Positions 45,758-57,725 of a DNA stretch of 64,000 bases are shown here, piece by piece (within the stretch, counting starts at the first letter, position 1; the number at the start of each line of letters is the position of its first letter). A program made the translations under genes and the position numbers. The stretch is taken from contig NC_084480.1 in the NCBI RefSeq assembly GCF_030035675.1, positions 292,068,982-292,132,981 on the forward strand, read 5' to 3'. Below the pieces are notes generated by a model. That model was not told the DNA's origin. It saw nothing but the letters and a program-made list of their open reading frames with translations, and did no database searches. This stretch comes from Rhineura floridana. Taxonomy: Eukaryota > Chordata > Lepidosauria > Squamata > Rhineuridae.

Positions 45758-45927
45758 CTGTAATTCTGCTTTTCATTTCCTATGTAAAATCTATCATATT
45801 GTGAATAAGCCCGACTTCCTTCCCAATCCATTAGTTCAATTCTGAGAGAATAGTGTCTTTGACTGGTGGTTATTGCAAAGATAAACTCATTCCCCAGCCA
45901 ATATTCACCAGAGGGACTACCGAAGCC
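45758..45927 (-). CDS. ANGPT1: ANGPT1 exon, fibrinogen-like domain core
   Basis: This 170-base exon encodes GFGSPSGEYWLGNEFIFAIT, TSQRHYSLRIELMDWEGSRA and YSQYDRFYIGNEKQNY plus the first two bases of Arg. The acceptor TTCTAG precedes 45927 and the donor GTGAGT follows 45758 (minus strand). It joins in phase 0 to the exon at the window edge (YKM|GFG) and in phase 2 to the next exon. GEYWLGNEFI and the DWEG segment are hallmarks of fibrinogen-like domains, and the overall sequence is ANGPT1. From memory, the human exon is 167 bases; the lizard has one extra codon in AITTSQR. Frame intact. Confidence 0.97.
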
Positions 45928-48364
45928 CTAGAAGAAAACAGATGAAACTCAATTGATGGATTTTTGCTTAGGTTTCTGTAACATTTGCACTATAGCGACT
46001 GTCACTTGAAGGAAAATCAACTTCTATGGTTGTTGTGATACAACTCGACTAATATCCACAATATTCTTGATGTTGCCAGATACAATTTAGAAATACAAGC
46101 TCATGATCTCATGGTAAAGTTTGATTACTACAATTGCTTGCTGGCTAAGAAGACATGAGATCGCTATTACAGGCTGCTGCCCATGTCTGAGACATGGAGT
46201 TACCTATTTTTCCCAACTCTCCATTTATTTAAAAAAGCTAAACTTTAGATTTTTTTTGCACAAGAATTAAAATATTTCAGCAATAAAAGAATGTGGGAAT
46301 TTGCCATAATGGCTAAACTAACTCATTACATTAGAGTTAAAGAACAAAAATAGAAATACAACAGTTTTGCACTAAGGTGGAATAATTGTATTAAATATTC
46401 TAAAAGTGTAAAGTTGATACCTGAAAGTTTATAATATTTTGAAGCATGAAGCTTAGAATATAAGTAAATGGTCTGGTGTTTAATCTCAATACATACAAGT
46501 GGTATTGATTGCTGTGTCTCAAATTGGGCATGTGACATTCTCTTTGTATAAGAACATATTTATCTTTCTATATTATGTATTTATGAAAATAAATATACAT
46601 TAAAAATATCAGGTTGGATCCAGGCAAAATGAGTAAGCCTCAAGGTAGTTACAGTTACTTTTCGTGCAAGTGATTTTGATAGTTCTTGGGACTTCTTCTG
46701 CACAGTGCATTTCTAAACTGTGATACTTTGCTGTGTTGTGAAATTATTAAAGTATGTGGCACAGCCCTGTAGCCAGCCTTCCTTGTGAGCTGAGACAGGA
46801 ACTTCTAGGTGGGGCATTTGGGGAGAAGACTTGCTTATCACCAGCCAATCCCTCCCCCACTTGTGGAGAGGATGTGAAGGTCAGGCCAGGGGAAGGGAAA
46901 GGCAGTGACTTTCCCCCTTACTCTTCCTCCATCCAGAGTGTGTGTTAACTCACATGAATGAAGCCATCCTTTTTGGAGGGATCCCCAGGAATACCAGACT
47001 GAAAAGCTGGTCTTTGCTTATGGCTAAAGTCCTCTTTCACCTGTGGTCTATCCCTATGTTCTGATTCTTCATGAACTGGCCTAGTTTGGTAATGACAGTG
47101 AGCTCGTGAGCTTGGCTTTGATGCTGCATTAGGCATCTCAGTTTTAGATTCCACCAAAAAGCAAACTTGTCTATACTAAAAGTTTAGAGAAGGGCAGAGG
47201 AAAAACCAGTACTTTAGGGTGTGTTTGTTAACTCCTTCTTGAGAGTCCCTCCTTCTAGTCTTGTTCCTGACCTTTAGATTTTCCTTTCTGTTAGACAATC
47301 AAGAGACATTTTTTTTAACTGGTTGCTATATAAAAGAGGAACTAAGCAACTGGAAACTAACTGTAGAATTCAATTGGATTTTTTTTACTGGTTGCTGAAT
47401 TGATTTTTCTGCCAAGAAATTCTGAAAAGGCCTCATGCTGAACTGCACATATTGGGAAAATCAGAAATTAGGCCTGAGTTATAGCTTAGGTAGCCAATCA
47501 GACATCCTGCCAGCCAGCCAAATGTAGTGTTCACAGCAATGTTTTTTCACCCTCTAGGGCTGTTTCCATCCTTTGCCATCAAGTACTCAAGAAAAAGAAG
47601 AAAAAACAGGCACTTTGAGAGTATAGCGAGTGCTTTAAAAGACTAAAGGGCAACTTAGGGTAGCAATTTTTTTCAGATCATTTTAAGTTATCCCTTTATT
47701 TCACTCTTTACCTGTGCCTTTTTGGGTTAAAAAAAATTAAGTACTGGTACACATATCTTGATGAAAATGCAGTGGGTGCCAGGACACAATGGTTGCCATG
47801 GGCAGCAAAAAAAGAGAGAAGTACTCTGTACTGGCAAGTACTGTCACAAGAAAGCACTGCCCTTTAGCAATAAGCACCCAATCCTGCTCTACTCATTATA
47901 ATCACTGAAGAATAAACAAACTCTTTTCTTACGGAAGGCAAACAAACATGCTTCTTTATTGCTGGCTGAGTAGAAAACACAACTGAAACTGAAAAGCAGG
48001 GCAAAGGAAAGTTCAAGGGGTGGAGTCTAACTCTAGCCCATAATACAAAGTTCTAATATTTAACTCTTCAAGGGTCATGTTACAATACAGGCTGTTGTTT
48101 TTTTAGGATCATTCCAGTAATTATAGGGGGTTGTGAAAATGAAAAATCCACCCTCAGTCAGGGACAGTCTTGAATGAACAGACTTTTGGGGCTCTTCCAG
48201 ATGAGGCTATTGTTGTGCACTTGCCCTGTCTTATTCGCTGATTTTTTCTTATATTGCACCTGTTCTTTAAACAAGCTGTCATTCTTTAAATGGAGGTTTT
48301 CATTGTCTGTCATGTCACAATTTTTTTAAAAAAATCCCCCCAAAATCCTGCCCTCCCCCCCAGC

Positions 48365-48696
48365 TAGGGTTGCCAGGTTCAGGGCCTGAGATTGATCCTG
48401 TATCTTTAGGAGAAGAGAAAGTCAGCCAAGTGCAGGTGTTCTTGCAACCCTGTAATGGGAAAAACCACAAGGTGGAATTCTCCCTTCCCCCTGCACAACT
48501 TTTAAAGGTACAGAAGATCTCTTGGTTGGCAGGCCTGGCCTGGTCTTCTGTATCTTTAAAAGTTGTGCAGGGGGAAGGGAGAATTCCACCTTGTGGTTTT
48601 TCCCATTACAATGTTGCAAGAACACCTGCACCTGGCTGACTTTCTCTTCTCCTAAAGATACAGGATCAGTCTCAAGCTCTGAACCTGCCAACCCTA
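48365..48696. mobile_element. 332-base foldback hAT-type element, copy 2
   Basis: Same family and hairpin as 11775-12112: TAGGGTTGCCAGGTTC at the left, TAGGGTTGGCAGGTTC reversed at the right, arms TATCTTTAGGAGAAGAGAAA and complement. Target duplications CCCCCAGC (48357-48364) and CTCCCAGC (48697-48704) match at 7 of 8. The central loop differs slightly from copy 1. Confidence 0.9.
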
Positions 48697-49660
48697 CTCC
48701 CAGCATATCTCTAGGGAGGGGGCTGCCCTCCCCAGGCTACAGAGCTGATGTGGCATTTTATTAAAGTATATAGAATTGTTTTAGTACCGTTTATTGATCT
48801 GTGAGTTTTAATGAAGAGCAGCTTATAAAGAAAAGGAATAATAACAATGTAAAACGTGGATTGAAGGCAATCCATCTTGTTTAGAAAACACAACAAAGAT
48901 TGGTACAAATTCCCAGGAGCAAATATGAGAGGTGGTCACCTTTAACTGCTGAAATAAATTGTATACAATTTTAAAAAGGAAAAGCCTTTTGAAAAATGAA
49001 AAGAAGGTAACATGGATGTTCCAAATGGATAAATGCCTCATTTGTGTTGTGAGCCACAGCTTACAAATGTGGGAAAGCATCTTACAAATCAAAATAACAC
49101 CAGCAAAACAAAATGGTGGGTCAAAAGTGTGACCAGAGCTATAAATGTGTTTTATAATTAAGCCACATCTTATAGCCCACCTCATAAAGCTCTTGGAATT
49201 GCAACACTAGACTGTTCCTATTCATAATTTTGACCTGATTTAGACAGTTAGCTGCCCCCCCATGTGATTAGTGTGTAAGGGTGCCAGTGGGCTGGTGATG
49301 GCATTGCATGGATGCAAAAACTGTACGAACTTGCACTTCCACATAAGGTATATTCATATGACTGTCCTTATTGATGCGATGTTAGCCAATACAAAAACAC
49401 ACCAAAATCTATTGGTAAATAAATTGGCATAGGTAAGGAAGTTGGAAGGAACTGGTATGCCAGCTTGCCCAATATATATACCTCTCCCTCCTGAACTGGC
49501 AATATTTAGGCTCTTGCTGACTTTGAGATAACATAACCTGGCAAGCAAAGGCAACATTTATTTGGGATTCAGTGTCTGTTTTCACAGTGACAGAGCTATT
49601 TGACCTTGTGATGTTTGAAAATGGCATAGCCATTTTAGTAGGATAATTCATCCCTTAGAA

Positions 49661-50598
49661 CAGGGATCGCCAACCCATCATGCACAGGTGCCATGATGCC
49701 CATGAAAGCCTTCAGTGGTGCCCCCAGCAGGTAGCCCAGAATCTGAGCTTTCATTTTTTTTAAAGCAAGTCTCTAGCTGTCCTAGAAAGAAAGCTTTGGA
49801 GCAAAATGTGCAGGTACCCTTTTAACTGATTCCTGTGAAATGAGCCTGTCTGGCTGCTCCCGCCTGTCAGTGATATGAGCCGATGAGTGAACTCAGAGCT
49901 GTGATTGATAAGTGAGTTGCTTGGACACCAGACAACAGGAATCTCTAGGATGCTATAGAGCTGCTATTTTGCCCTTCCTTTTAGTGTGCTTTTCCTGCGT
50001 CTGTCTTTTTCCCCTAGTCCTTGCAATCTCCATAGTTTGCCCTTCCTTTTTCCGTAGCAATCAAAATGCATCTTTCCTGTGCTGGGGTCAATTGAGATTA
50101 AGAAGTGCCTAGAAATTACTACACAATAAATGTGGGTGAATGTTAAAGACCCCTCCAAAGGCAAATGTGAAATTTTTTCAAAAGAGGCTTGGGCATGTCT
50201 CCTGCTTTGCAAGAGCTAAAGACCACAGACTCATTAAGAATTCACTGTGTAGTTAATTTACAGTACAATGGTATACATGTCTACTCAGAAGTAAGTCCTT
50301 TGTGTTTAATTGGGCTTACTTCCAGTTAAGCGGGTACAGGATGGAAGCCTAGGCTTTAATTTAGGATTGGCATGGGGGAAAAACAGGGTTCTTGTCCTTT
50401 AACAGCTGCATGGCAGGCACAAATTCAACAGGTGAAGCTTCTAGTATGGAAATATAATTATGGGAAATGCTTCACCATGACTGCTCTCTCATTTTGTGTT
50501 GTGCCACATCACATGACAGCCATTTTGTGACTGGTGCCCCTAGCACTCTCTCATAATTTGAAATGTGCCTTCTGGTTCAAAAAGGTTGGTGACCTCTG
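49661..50598. mobile_element. 938-base hAT-like element
   Basis: Ends CAGGGATCGCCAACCC and, reversed, CAGAGGTCACCAACCTTT. Target duplications CCTTAGAA (49653-49660) and CCTTAGCA (50599-50606) match at 7 of 8. The ends belong to the CAGGGGTCGGCAACC group of hAT elements. There is no transposase frame. A short MITE lies inside at 50262-50352. Confidence 0.85.
50262..50352. repeat. 'AGTAAG' palindromic MITE inside hAT
   Basis: TACATGTCTACTCAGAAGTA, GGGCTTACTTCCAGTTAAG and GTACAGGATGGAAGCC form the two arms. Confidence 0.55.
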
Positions 50599-50628
50599 CC
50601 TTAGCACATCTGGAGTTATTCCATAGAG

Positions 50629-51000
50629 CAGGGATTCCCAAACTGGTCCGTGGACTATCTGTGGTCCACAAGCTTCATTCAGGCGGCCCACAGCGTGTCT
50701 GTGGATGGGAGATGGCACATCCATTGCGGTAAATATTCATACTGATTTTTAATTTATTTTAATTGATCCTCTTTTTTCTCATATGGTATTTTACTGTATT
50801 ACAATTTGAATTCGATGGATTACAATAAAATACACTACATAAGAAATAAAAGCAGCAACACAGATACAATTAAAAATCATGCTGCATCTAGCCCAGTGAA
50901 CTACAGTTGGTACAACAGGCAGGAAAAATGTCTGGCAAGACCCTTAGAAATTTTCAAGTGGTCTGTGGGGGGGTGGGGAAGTTTAGGAAAGGAACCACTG
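50629..51000. mobile_element. hAT element related to 19357-19683
   Basis: Begins CAGGGATTCCCAAACTGGTC and ends GGAACCACTG. It shares GCTTCATTCAG, GGCACATCCATTGC, ATATTCATACTGATTTTTAA and ATTTTCAAGTGGTCTG with the copy at 19357. Flanks CCATAGAG and ACACAGAG match at 6 of 8. Confidence 0.78.
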
Positions 51001-52321
51001 ACACAGAGCCCTAAGAATTCCAGACTCACAGTACCTAAATCTGGTATAAGAGGTTTTCCGCTGGCACAGTGGTGGAACGTTTGGCGCCGTGTGTTGTTTG
51101 TCCAGCCAAGGAGGCAAAGCAGCAAGAGCTGGTGCTGGAGGCACTGGGAGAAAAGACATGACCCAGAACATCCCTGCTGGATGTCACCTCAGAGGCCTTT
51201 GGGGCCCAAGGGACAGAAGACTACAAAGCTTCACATGGCTCTCCTTAGAGCAGAGGCAAGGGTAGGATGTTTTCCTTGGGTTTACCCAACTTGCTAGACT
51301 TAAGAAGCTGCTCTAGCTGCAGTTACAAAGACCACCATTTGTGCTGCGTGAACTGATACGGCTACATTTTAAACTGGTCGTGTCCAATAACAATATTCAA
51401 TTTTTAAAAAATTTACTTAAATGAAAGTCTGAAGGATATATAACGAGAACAACTGGAGATCAAGCTGAAAAGGCATTTTATCATGTTTCAGCTACTTAGA
51501 AAGAACCATCTCGGGCCAATATAGCTTCCCCTTTCACTGCACTGCAATTAGCAAAGTCAAAATAACAAAACGAAGGCAGAGAGTCTACAAGAGTTTTAAA
51601 AGCAGCTCTAAGGATCCAACATGACTTTTAACAGAGACACTAAGAATTTGCAGAGTTGATGTTAACAAGGGAATAGGAGGGGGAAATACTATGGATGGTG
51701 CAAAAGAGTTTTATTAGCTTTGGCAAATTTCATAAGAGTATCCCATTTGAATCATGTTCCTTCAATGTCATTAAACCATTTTCTCTCACACTTTATTTAT
51801 TTTGTCTGATAATGTTCACAAGAAGCTTTGACTTTTTACAGAGAACAACAACTATCCTGAAATTGAAACCAGACACAGACAGTATCTCCTTTGGGTTCAT
51901 CTCCTGTCAGATAGCCCACTGAAGAAAACAGCTAATATGTCAGAGTCCTTCCCTACCTCCCCGCCCCAATCTTAGCAATCATGTCATTCCAGAAACTATA
52001 CAGAATAATCAGGAGGACCTTCAGACTTTACATGGGAATTTCTAGCAGTCTTTGAACATTTCTGGCAATGATTTTATTAGTGGTACATGATTTCTTTATG
52101 GATATCTTTATACCCCACCTTTTAGAAATTTAATTTCTCACAAGGCAGCTTAACCCCCCCCAAAAAATCCATAAACAATAAGTAAAACTTTTTTTTTAAA
52201 AAAAAGTCAACAATAATGTCAAAGCTGTGAAAACAGCATAGCTCAAACCCAAGTCAGTATACATAGAAATTGCTGATAAAAAAAGCCTTCTGGAAGGAAA
52301 AAGCATGTCACGATAAGCTCA

Positions 52322-52382
52322 AAGTATAATCCTATATACATCTACTCAGAGGAAAGCCCCGCTAAGTTCAATGTCTGCAATC
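52322..52382. repeat. 'AGTAAG' MITE fragment
   Basis: AATCCTATATACATCTACTC, AGAGGAAAGCCCCGCTAAG. It lies directly before the 3' end of the BovB copy. Confidence 0.42.
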
Positions 52383-52394
52383 CTTTACACACCT

Positions 52395-55350
52395 TGTTGT
52401 TGTTGTTATGTGCCTTCAAGTTGATTATGACTTATGGCGACTCTATCAATCAGCAACCTCCAATAGCATCTGTCGTGAACCACCCTGTTCAGGTCTTGTA
52501 AGTTCAGGTCTGTGGCTTCCTTTATGGAATCAATCCATTTCTTGTTTGGCCTTCCTCTTTTTCTACTCCCTTCTGTTTTTCCCAGCATTATTGTCTTTTC
52601 TAGTGAACCATGTCTTCTCATGATGTGTCCAAAGTATGAAAATCTCAGTTTCATCATTTTAGCTTCTAGTGATAGTTCTGCTTTAATTTGTTCTAACACC
52701 CAATTATCTGTCTTTTTCTCAGTCCATGGTATCCGCAAAGCTCTCCTCCAACACCACATTTCAAATGAACTGATTTTTCTCTTATCCGCTTTTTTCACTG
52801 TCCAACTTTCACATCCATACATAGAGATCAGGAATACCATGGTCTGGATGATCCTGACTATAGTGTTCAGTGATACATATTTGCATTTTAGGGCCTTTTC
52901 TAGTTCTCTCATAGCTGCCCTCCCCACTCCTAGCCGCCTTCTAATTTCTTGACTATTGTCTCCATTTTGGTTAATGACTGTGCTGAGGTATTGATAATCT
53001 TTGACGAGTTCAATGTCCTCATTGTCCACTTTAAAGTTACATAAATCTTCTGTTGCCATTACTTTAGTCTTCCTGACGTTCAGCTGTACTCCTGCTATTG
53101 TGCTTTCCTCTTTAACTTTCATCAGCATTCGTTTCAAATCATTACTGGTTTCTGCTAGTAGTATGGTATCGTCTGCATATCTTAAATTATTGATATTTCT
53201 CCCTCCAGTTTTCACACCTCCTTCTTCTTGGTCCAATCCTGCTTTCTGTATGATATGTTCTGCATATAGATTAAAGAAGTAGGGTGATAAAATACACCCC
53301 TGTCTCACACCCTTTCCGATTGAGAACCAATCGGTGTTCTCCATATTCTGTGCTTACAGTAGCCTCTTGTGCAGAGTATAGGTTGCGCATCAGGACAATC
53401 AGATGCTGTGGCACCTCCATTTCTTTTAAAGCATTTCATAGTTTTTCATGATCTACACAATCAAAGGCTTTGCTGTAATCTATAAAGCACAGGGTGATTT
53501 TCTTCTGAAATTCCTTGGTCCGTTCCATTATCCAATGAATGTTTGCGATATGATCTCTGGTGCCTCTTCCCTTTCTGAATCCAGCTTGGACGTCTGGCAT
53601 TTCTCGCTCCATATAAGGTAAGAGCCTTTGTTGTAGAATCTTGAGCATTACTTTACTTACATGGGAAATTAAGCCAATAGTTCGATAATTACTGCATTCC
53701 TTGGGATCCCCTTTCTTTGGAATTGGGATGTATATTGAATGCTTCCAGTCTCATAGAATCATAGAACAGTAGAGTTGGAAGGGGCCTACAAAGCCATCGA
53801 GTCCAACCCCCCTGTGGGCCATTGCTTAGTTTTCCATATTTCTTGACAAACTTTTGTCAAAATTTGGACAGATTCTATCTCAGTAGCTTGCAGCAACTCT
53901 ATTGGTATGCCATCTGTTGCTGGTGATTTGTTTCTTCCAAGTATTTTAAGAGCAGCTTTTACATCACATTCTAAAATTTCTGATTCTTCATCATATGGTT
54001 CCTCCATGAATGAATCTGTCATCCTGTCATCTCTTTTATAGAGTTCTTCAGTGTATTGCTTCCATCTTCCTTTTATTTCATCTTGGTCAGTCAGTGTGTT
54101 CCCCTGTTGATTATTCAACATCCCTACCCTTGGTTTAAATTTCCCTTTCATTTCTCTGGTATTTTGGAATACGGCTCTTGTTCTACCCTTTTTGTTGTCC
54201 TCTTCTATTTCTATACAATAACTATTGTAATAGTTCTTTTTGTCCCTATGTATTCGTCACTGTATTGTTGCATGTAGGGTTCTAACCGTGTTTCTGTCTC
54301 CTTTTGCTTTTGTTTTCCTTCTTTCTTTAACCATTTTAAGAGTTTCTTCAGTCATCCACTGAGGTCTTTCTTTTTAACTAGAGGTATTGTCTTTTTGCAT
54401 TCTTCCCTAATACTATCTCTAACTTCACTCCATAGTTCTTCTGGTTCTCTGTCAACTATGTTTAAAGCCTCAAGTCTGTTCCTTATTTGATCTTTATATT
54501 CTCTGGGATGTTATTTAAATTGTGTTTTGGCATTATGATTGCTTTGTTGTTCTTCTTTAGCTTTACTCTGATTTTCGATATGACCAGTTCGTGATCTGTA
54601 CCAGTCTGCACCTGGTCTTGTTTTCACAGAACGTATGGAACTTCTCCATCTTCTGCTACCGATTGTATAAACCATTTGATTCCTATACTGACCATTTGGT
54701 GATGTCCACGTATACAGTCGTCTTTTTGGTTGCTCAAAAAAATGTGTTTGCGAGAAACTAATTATTGGCTTCACAGAATTCAGTAAGTCTTTCTTCTGCT
54801 TCATTTCTGTGTCCTAAGCCCCATTTTCCCACAATTCCTAGTTCTTCTCTGTTCTCTACTTTTGCATTCCAGTCTCCCATGTGATCAATTTCTTCCTGTA
54901 CCTCTGCGTAAAAACTCTCCAATTCCTCTTCTGCAGTTGCCATTGGAGTGTAGACTTGGATGATGGTTATGTTATTAGGTTTCCCATTTAATCTCATCGA
55001 TACCACTCGCTCAGATCTTGCGTTATAGCTCTTAATTGTTTTTGCTACATCACTTCTCACTATTAAAGTAACCCCGTTTCTTTTTAATTTCTCATTTCCT
55101 GCATAAAATATTTTGTAGTTGCCTGATTGAAAATGTACCATTGGTGTCCATTTTAATTCATTCACGGTGAGTATTGTAATGTTGATATGTTCCATTTCTT
55201 GCTTCACAATTTCTAACTTTCCCTGGTTCATGCTTCTCAGATTCCATGTTCCTACTGTGTGCATTGTACAACTCCGAACTCTCCTTTTGCATCTGTGCAC
55301 ATCAGCTTCTGGGCTTCCTTTCAGCTTTGACCCAGCTGCGTCATTAGTCA
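52395..55350 (-). mobile_element. BovB (RTE-clade) LINE, longer copy
   Basis: The 3' end at about 52395 has the CAA-repeat tail. In order on the minus strand, the endonuclease region (54758-55351) shows VGTWNLRSMNQGKLEIVKQE, ELKWTPM and MGDWNAKVENREELGIVG. The linker follows, then reverse transcriptase (52406-53344 is open for 312 codons) with GKGVRQGCILSPYFFNLYAE and the YADD catalytic motif at about residues 56-59 of that frame. The C-terminal segment is MYGCESWTVKKADKRKISSF, WCWRRALRIPW and SYFGHIMRRH. Several breaks separate the frames, so it is a dead copy. A CR1 tail is inserted at 53752-53812. Confidence 0.95.
53752..53812 (-). mobile_element. 60-base CR1 3' end inserted in BovB
   Basis: CATAGAATCATAGAA is the terminal ATTCTATG repeat reversed, followed by GTAGAGTTGGAAGGGGCC and CATCGAGTCCAACCCC. 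The BovB copy at 6709 shows the uninterrupted site (CTTCCAGTCTGTGGGCC near 8040). Very short 5'-truncated insertions with ATTCTATG ends are typical of CR1. Confidence 0.9.
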
Positions 55351-55356
55351 TAGCGC

Positions 55357-55440
55357 TACTCGTACACCTACCTGGGAGTAAATCCTGTTGAACTCAATAG
55401 GGTTTATTTCTGAGTAGATGTGTACAGGATTGCACAGGGA
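55357..55440. repeat. 'AGTAAG' palindromic MITE, best copy
   Basis: CACCTACCTGGGAGTAAATC, CTGTTGAACTCAATAGGGTT, TATTTCTGAGTAGATGTG and CAGGATTGCAC: two complementary arms of about 38 bases. It abuts the 5' end of the BovB copy. Confidence 0.65.
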
Positions 55441-55699
55441 AAGGTAGAAGGAGGGATGGCTTCCCAAACGGGGTGATTTCATAATCTTGGCTCTCCTGTG
55501 TTTGTTACGTACCCCCACTGCTTCATATCGAACATGATTTTTATTTGCTGGTACAATCTGATTTCTAATCTCAGTATTAATAATGCATTGTAATAGTTTC
55601 ATCAGATATCAGCAGATATTAAGAAATTAAGGTCATGAGTACAATAGCATTCTGCCGCTCATTATCCCTAGCATCTGGTATACATCTGGTATTCAGATG

Positions 55700-55860
55700 T
55701 ATACAGCCATTGAGGTAGTATATAGCAATCATGGCTAGTAGCTGTTGATGGCCTCATCCCCCATGAATATGTCTAATACCTTTTTAGAGCCATCCTCATT
55801 GTGGTGATCACCATATTTTGTGGTAATAAATTCCACAGTGTAACTATGTGCCATGTGCAT
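55700..55860 (-). mobile_element. CR1 LINE fragment, old
   Basis: CATGGCTAGTAGCTGTTGAT, CCCATGAATATGTCTAATAC and AATAAATTCCACAGTGTAAC correspond, reversed, to the CR1 segment at 39-395. Confidence 0.6.
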
Positions 55861-56044
55861 CCTCTCTTCTCCATCCATGTGCATGCAGAAGCCCCTTTGG
55901 CTGCCTTCCAGCTTGCCCAGCTGAGCCAAATCTTGGGCAACTTCAGAGCATCAGAGGTATTTCTTTTCTCTCTTCCAGGAAGATGGGACACAGGAAGCGT
56001 GAGGGATTGTGTTTGAGAGCCAGAGGAGGGGGTTCTCCTTTTGC

Positions 56045-56145
56045 CAAAACACCCTGAAACCACCCAATCCTGTGTCACCTTGGATGTTAAGCAGGGTTGA
56101 GCCTAGCTAGTGCTCGGATAAGAGTCTGAATGGGAATCTTGGGTA
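56045..56145 (+). mobile_element. 5S-rRNA-derived SINE, 5' part
   Basis: CACCTTGGATGTTAAGCAGG, GAGCCTAGCTAGTGCTCGG and AATGGGAATCTTGGGTACTT match the 3' half of 5S rRNA with divergence. The L2-like tail is absent. Confidence 0.6.
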
Positions 56146-56599
56146 CTTTGTCTTCCTACTTTGTGTTTGAGTGGGTGGTTGCTCACCAGCTCCAGGCTCT
56201 CTTGGATAAAATGGATTTTCCATTTCCATTGGATTTTAGGACAGCAACTGCCTTGGTCACCCCATGCAGCAGTGGCTGGCAGGACTACACTGGTGGGGCT
56301 GCACTGCTCTGCCAGCTTCCCAACCCCACCCGTCCCTGCAGGTTACTGAGAGGGAGAGGCAGAGAGGCAAGGCAGCTCAGCATGTTGCGGTGCAGCTGTG
56401 GAGCCAATCCAATGCTCCTGACAGTGTGCCTGCATCATGTGGAGCTTCCTGCTGCCTAGCCCCTGCCTCCAATGCCCCTGACAGTGGCGTGTGGTGTTGG
56501 GAAACCCCACTCATGCAGCTCATTGGCCGCTATGGGCCCTATGGGATGACTTTTGCTGAGAGAGGGATGGGGGAGTGTGACCCTGTTGATTCGCTTGGG

Positions 56600-57010
56600 C
56601 CTCTAAGTGGCTTTTGATACTGTCAGTCATGGTATCTTTCTGGATCGGCTGCCTGGGACAGGGACGGGAAGCACTGCTTTGCAGTGGTTCATCTCTTATA
56701 TGGATAGCGAGTGCCAGGGGGATTTTTTGCTCTGCTTCATAGCAATTTTGCTATGGGGTCAATCAAGGCTATCCCCTTGATTGAATATCCCCTATACTTG
56801 AATATCCCCTATACTATTCAACATCTATATAAAACTGGTAGGAGAGGTCATGGAGGCTGAGACGCAATGAACCCAGTTTTACATTCATTTGATCCAGGTG
56901 AGGCAGTAGAGGTTCTGGACTAGTGCTCAAACCTGATTATAGACTCAAGGAGGGCCAATACATTGAAACTTAACCTAGATTAAATGAAGGTTCTTTTTGT
57001 GCGTGATTTG
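56600..57010 (+). mobile_element. L2 LINE reverse-transcriptase fragment
   Basis: Translation fragments FDTVSHGIFLDRLPG, ALQWFISYMDS and, after frame shifts, ILFNIYIKLVGEVMEA and LKLNLD are the conserved L2 reverse-transcriptase blocks. A small tandem duplication (TTGAATATCCCCTATAC) lies near 56780-56815. Decayed, no 3' end. Confidence 0.75.
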
Positions 57011-57546
57011 TTTGTCCACTTATGTGTAACTATATACCAACTGTGGCCCTATTTTGTTTCTGGGTCCTATTCAAAGTGCTGATACATAGTATGATATTTC
57101 AGGGGTACCCTACAAAACCCCAGCCCCTAGAAGGCCACTGAGTCCAGACAACCCTTAATATCCCCCCAAACAACCTACTTCGACCACTTACAGATTTACA
57201 GAGAGCAGGAGGACTCTTTTCTCAATGACTTTGCTCTATCATTCAAGGATAGCAGGTGGGGTGAGATCTGTGGATCTAGAATCCTCCAGACCAGGGCACA
57301 TTCATGAATTTAAGGATCAGTAAAGGTATTTACTTATGGAAAAAGAGAGATAGAATAAGGAGTCATTTGAAAAATGAGAACAAATAACTTTTAACATCCT
57401 AACCTGGCCTACCTGATTACCCTCTTTGTAACAGCTGCCTCATTCCCAGCCTTTCCACTACATCCGTAGTCTGTCTGATCTCACTCCCTCCTGAGCCCTA
57501 TTCAGGCATTCTAAACATGTGAGGAGGGTAGAGTGTGCATAACTAG

Positions 57547-57725
57547 GTTCGCTCAGTGGCAGATCACCTGTCTTGTAACCAGAAGGACCCAGGTTCACTT
57601 CCTGGCATCTCCAGGTAAGGCTGGAAAAGACTCCTGTAGGAATTCCTAGAGAGCTGCTTCCAGTGGGTGTAGACAGTAGATGGACCCAGAGTCTGACTCA
57701 GTGTAAGGCAGCTTCCTATGTAGGT
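57547..57725 (+). mobile_element. tRNA-Ala-derived SINE, well preserved
   Basis: GTTCGCTCAGTGGCAGATCA (A box), CAGGTTCACTTCCTGGCATC (B box), body AGGAATTCCTAGAGAGCTGC, tail GTCTGACTCAGTGTAAGGC and AGCTTCCTATGTAGG. Probably the best copy of this family in the window. Confidence 0.75.

Noticed and set aside
46945-47157. Extra upstream ANGPT1 exon candidate on the minus strand
   Set aside because: The translated frame has no similarity to angiopoietin, and YKM|GFG joins 63991 directly to 45927 in phase.
50806-51297. Open frame of 163 codons starting in a hAT element
   Set aside because: It begins inside the hAT and runs into unique sequence without recognisable domains.
57547-57620. Possible tRNA-Ala gene
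   Set aside because: A and B boxes are present but the acceptor stem does not close and a SINE body and tail follow. It is a SINE head. The same applies to 8372, 24682 and 28667.
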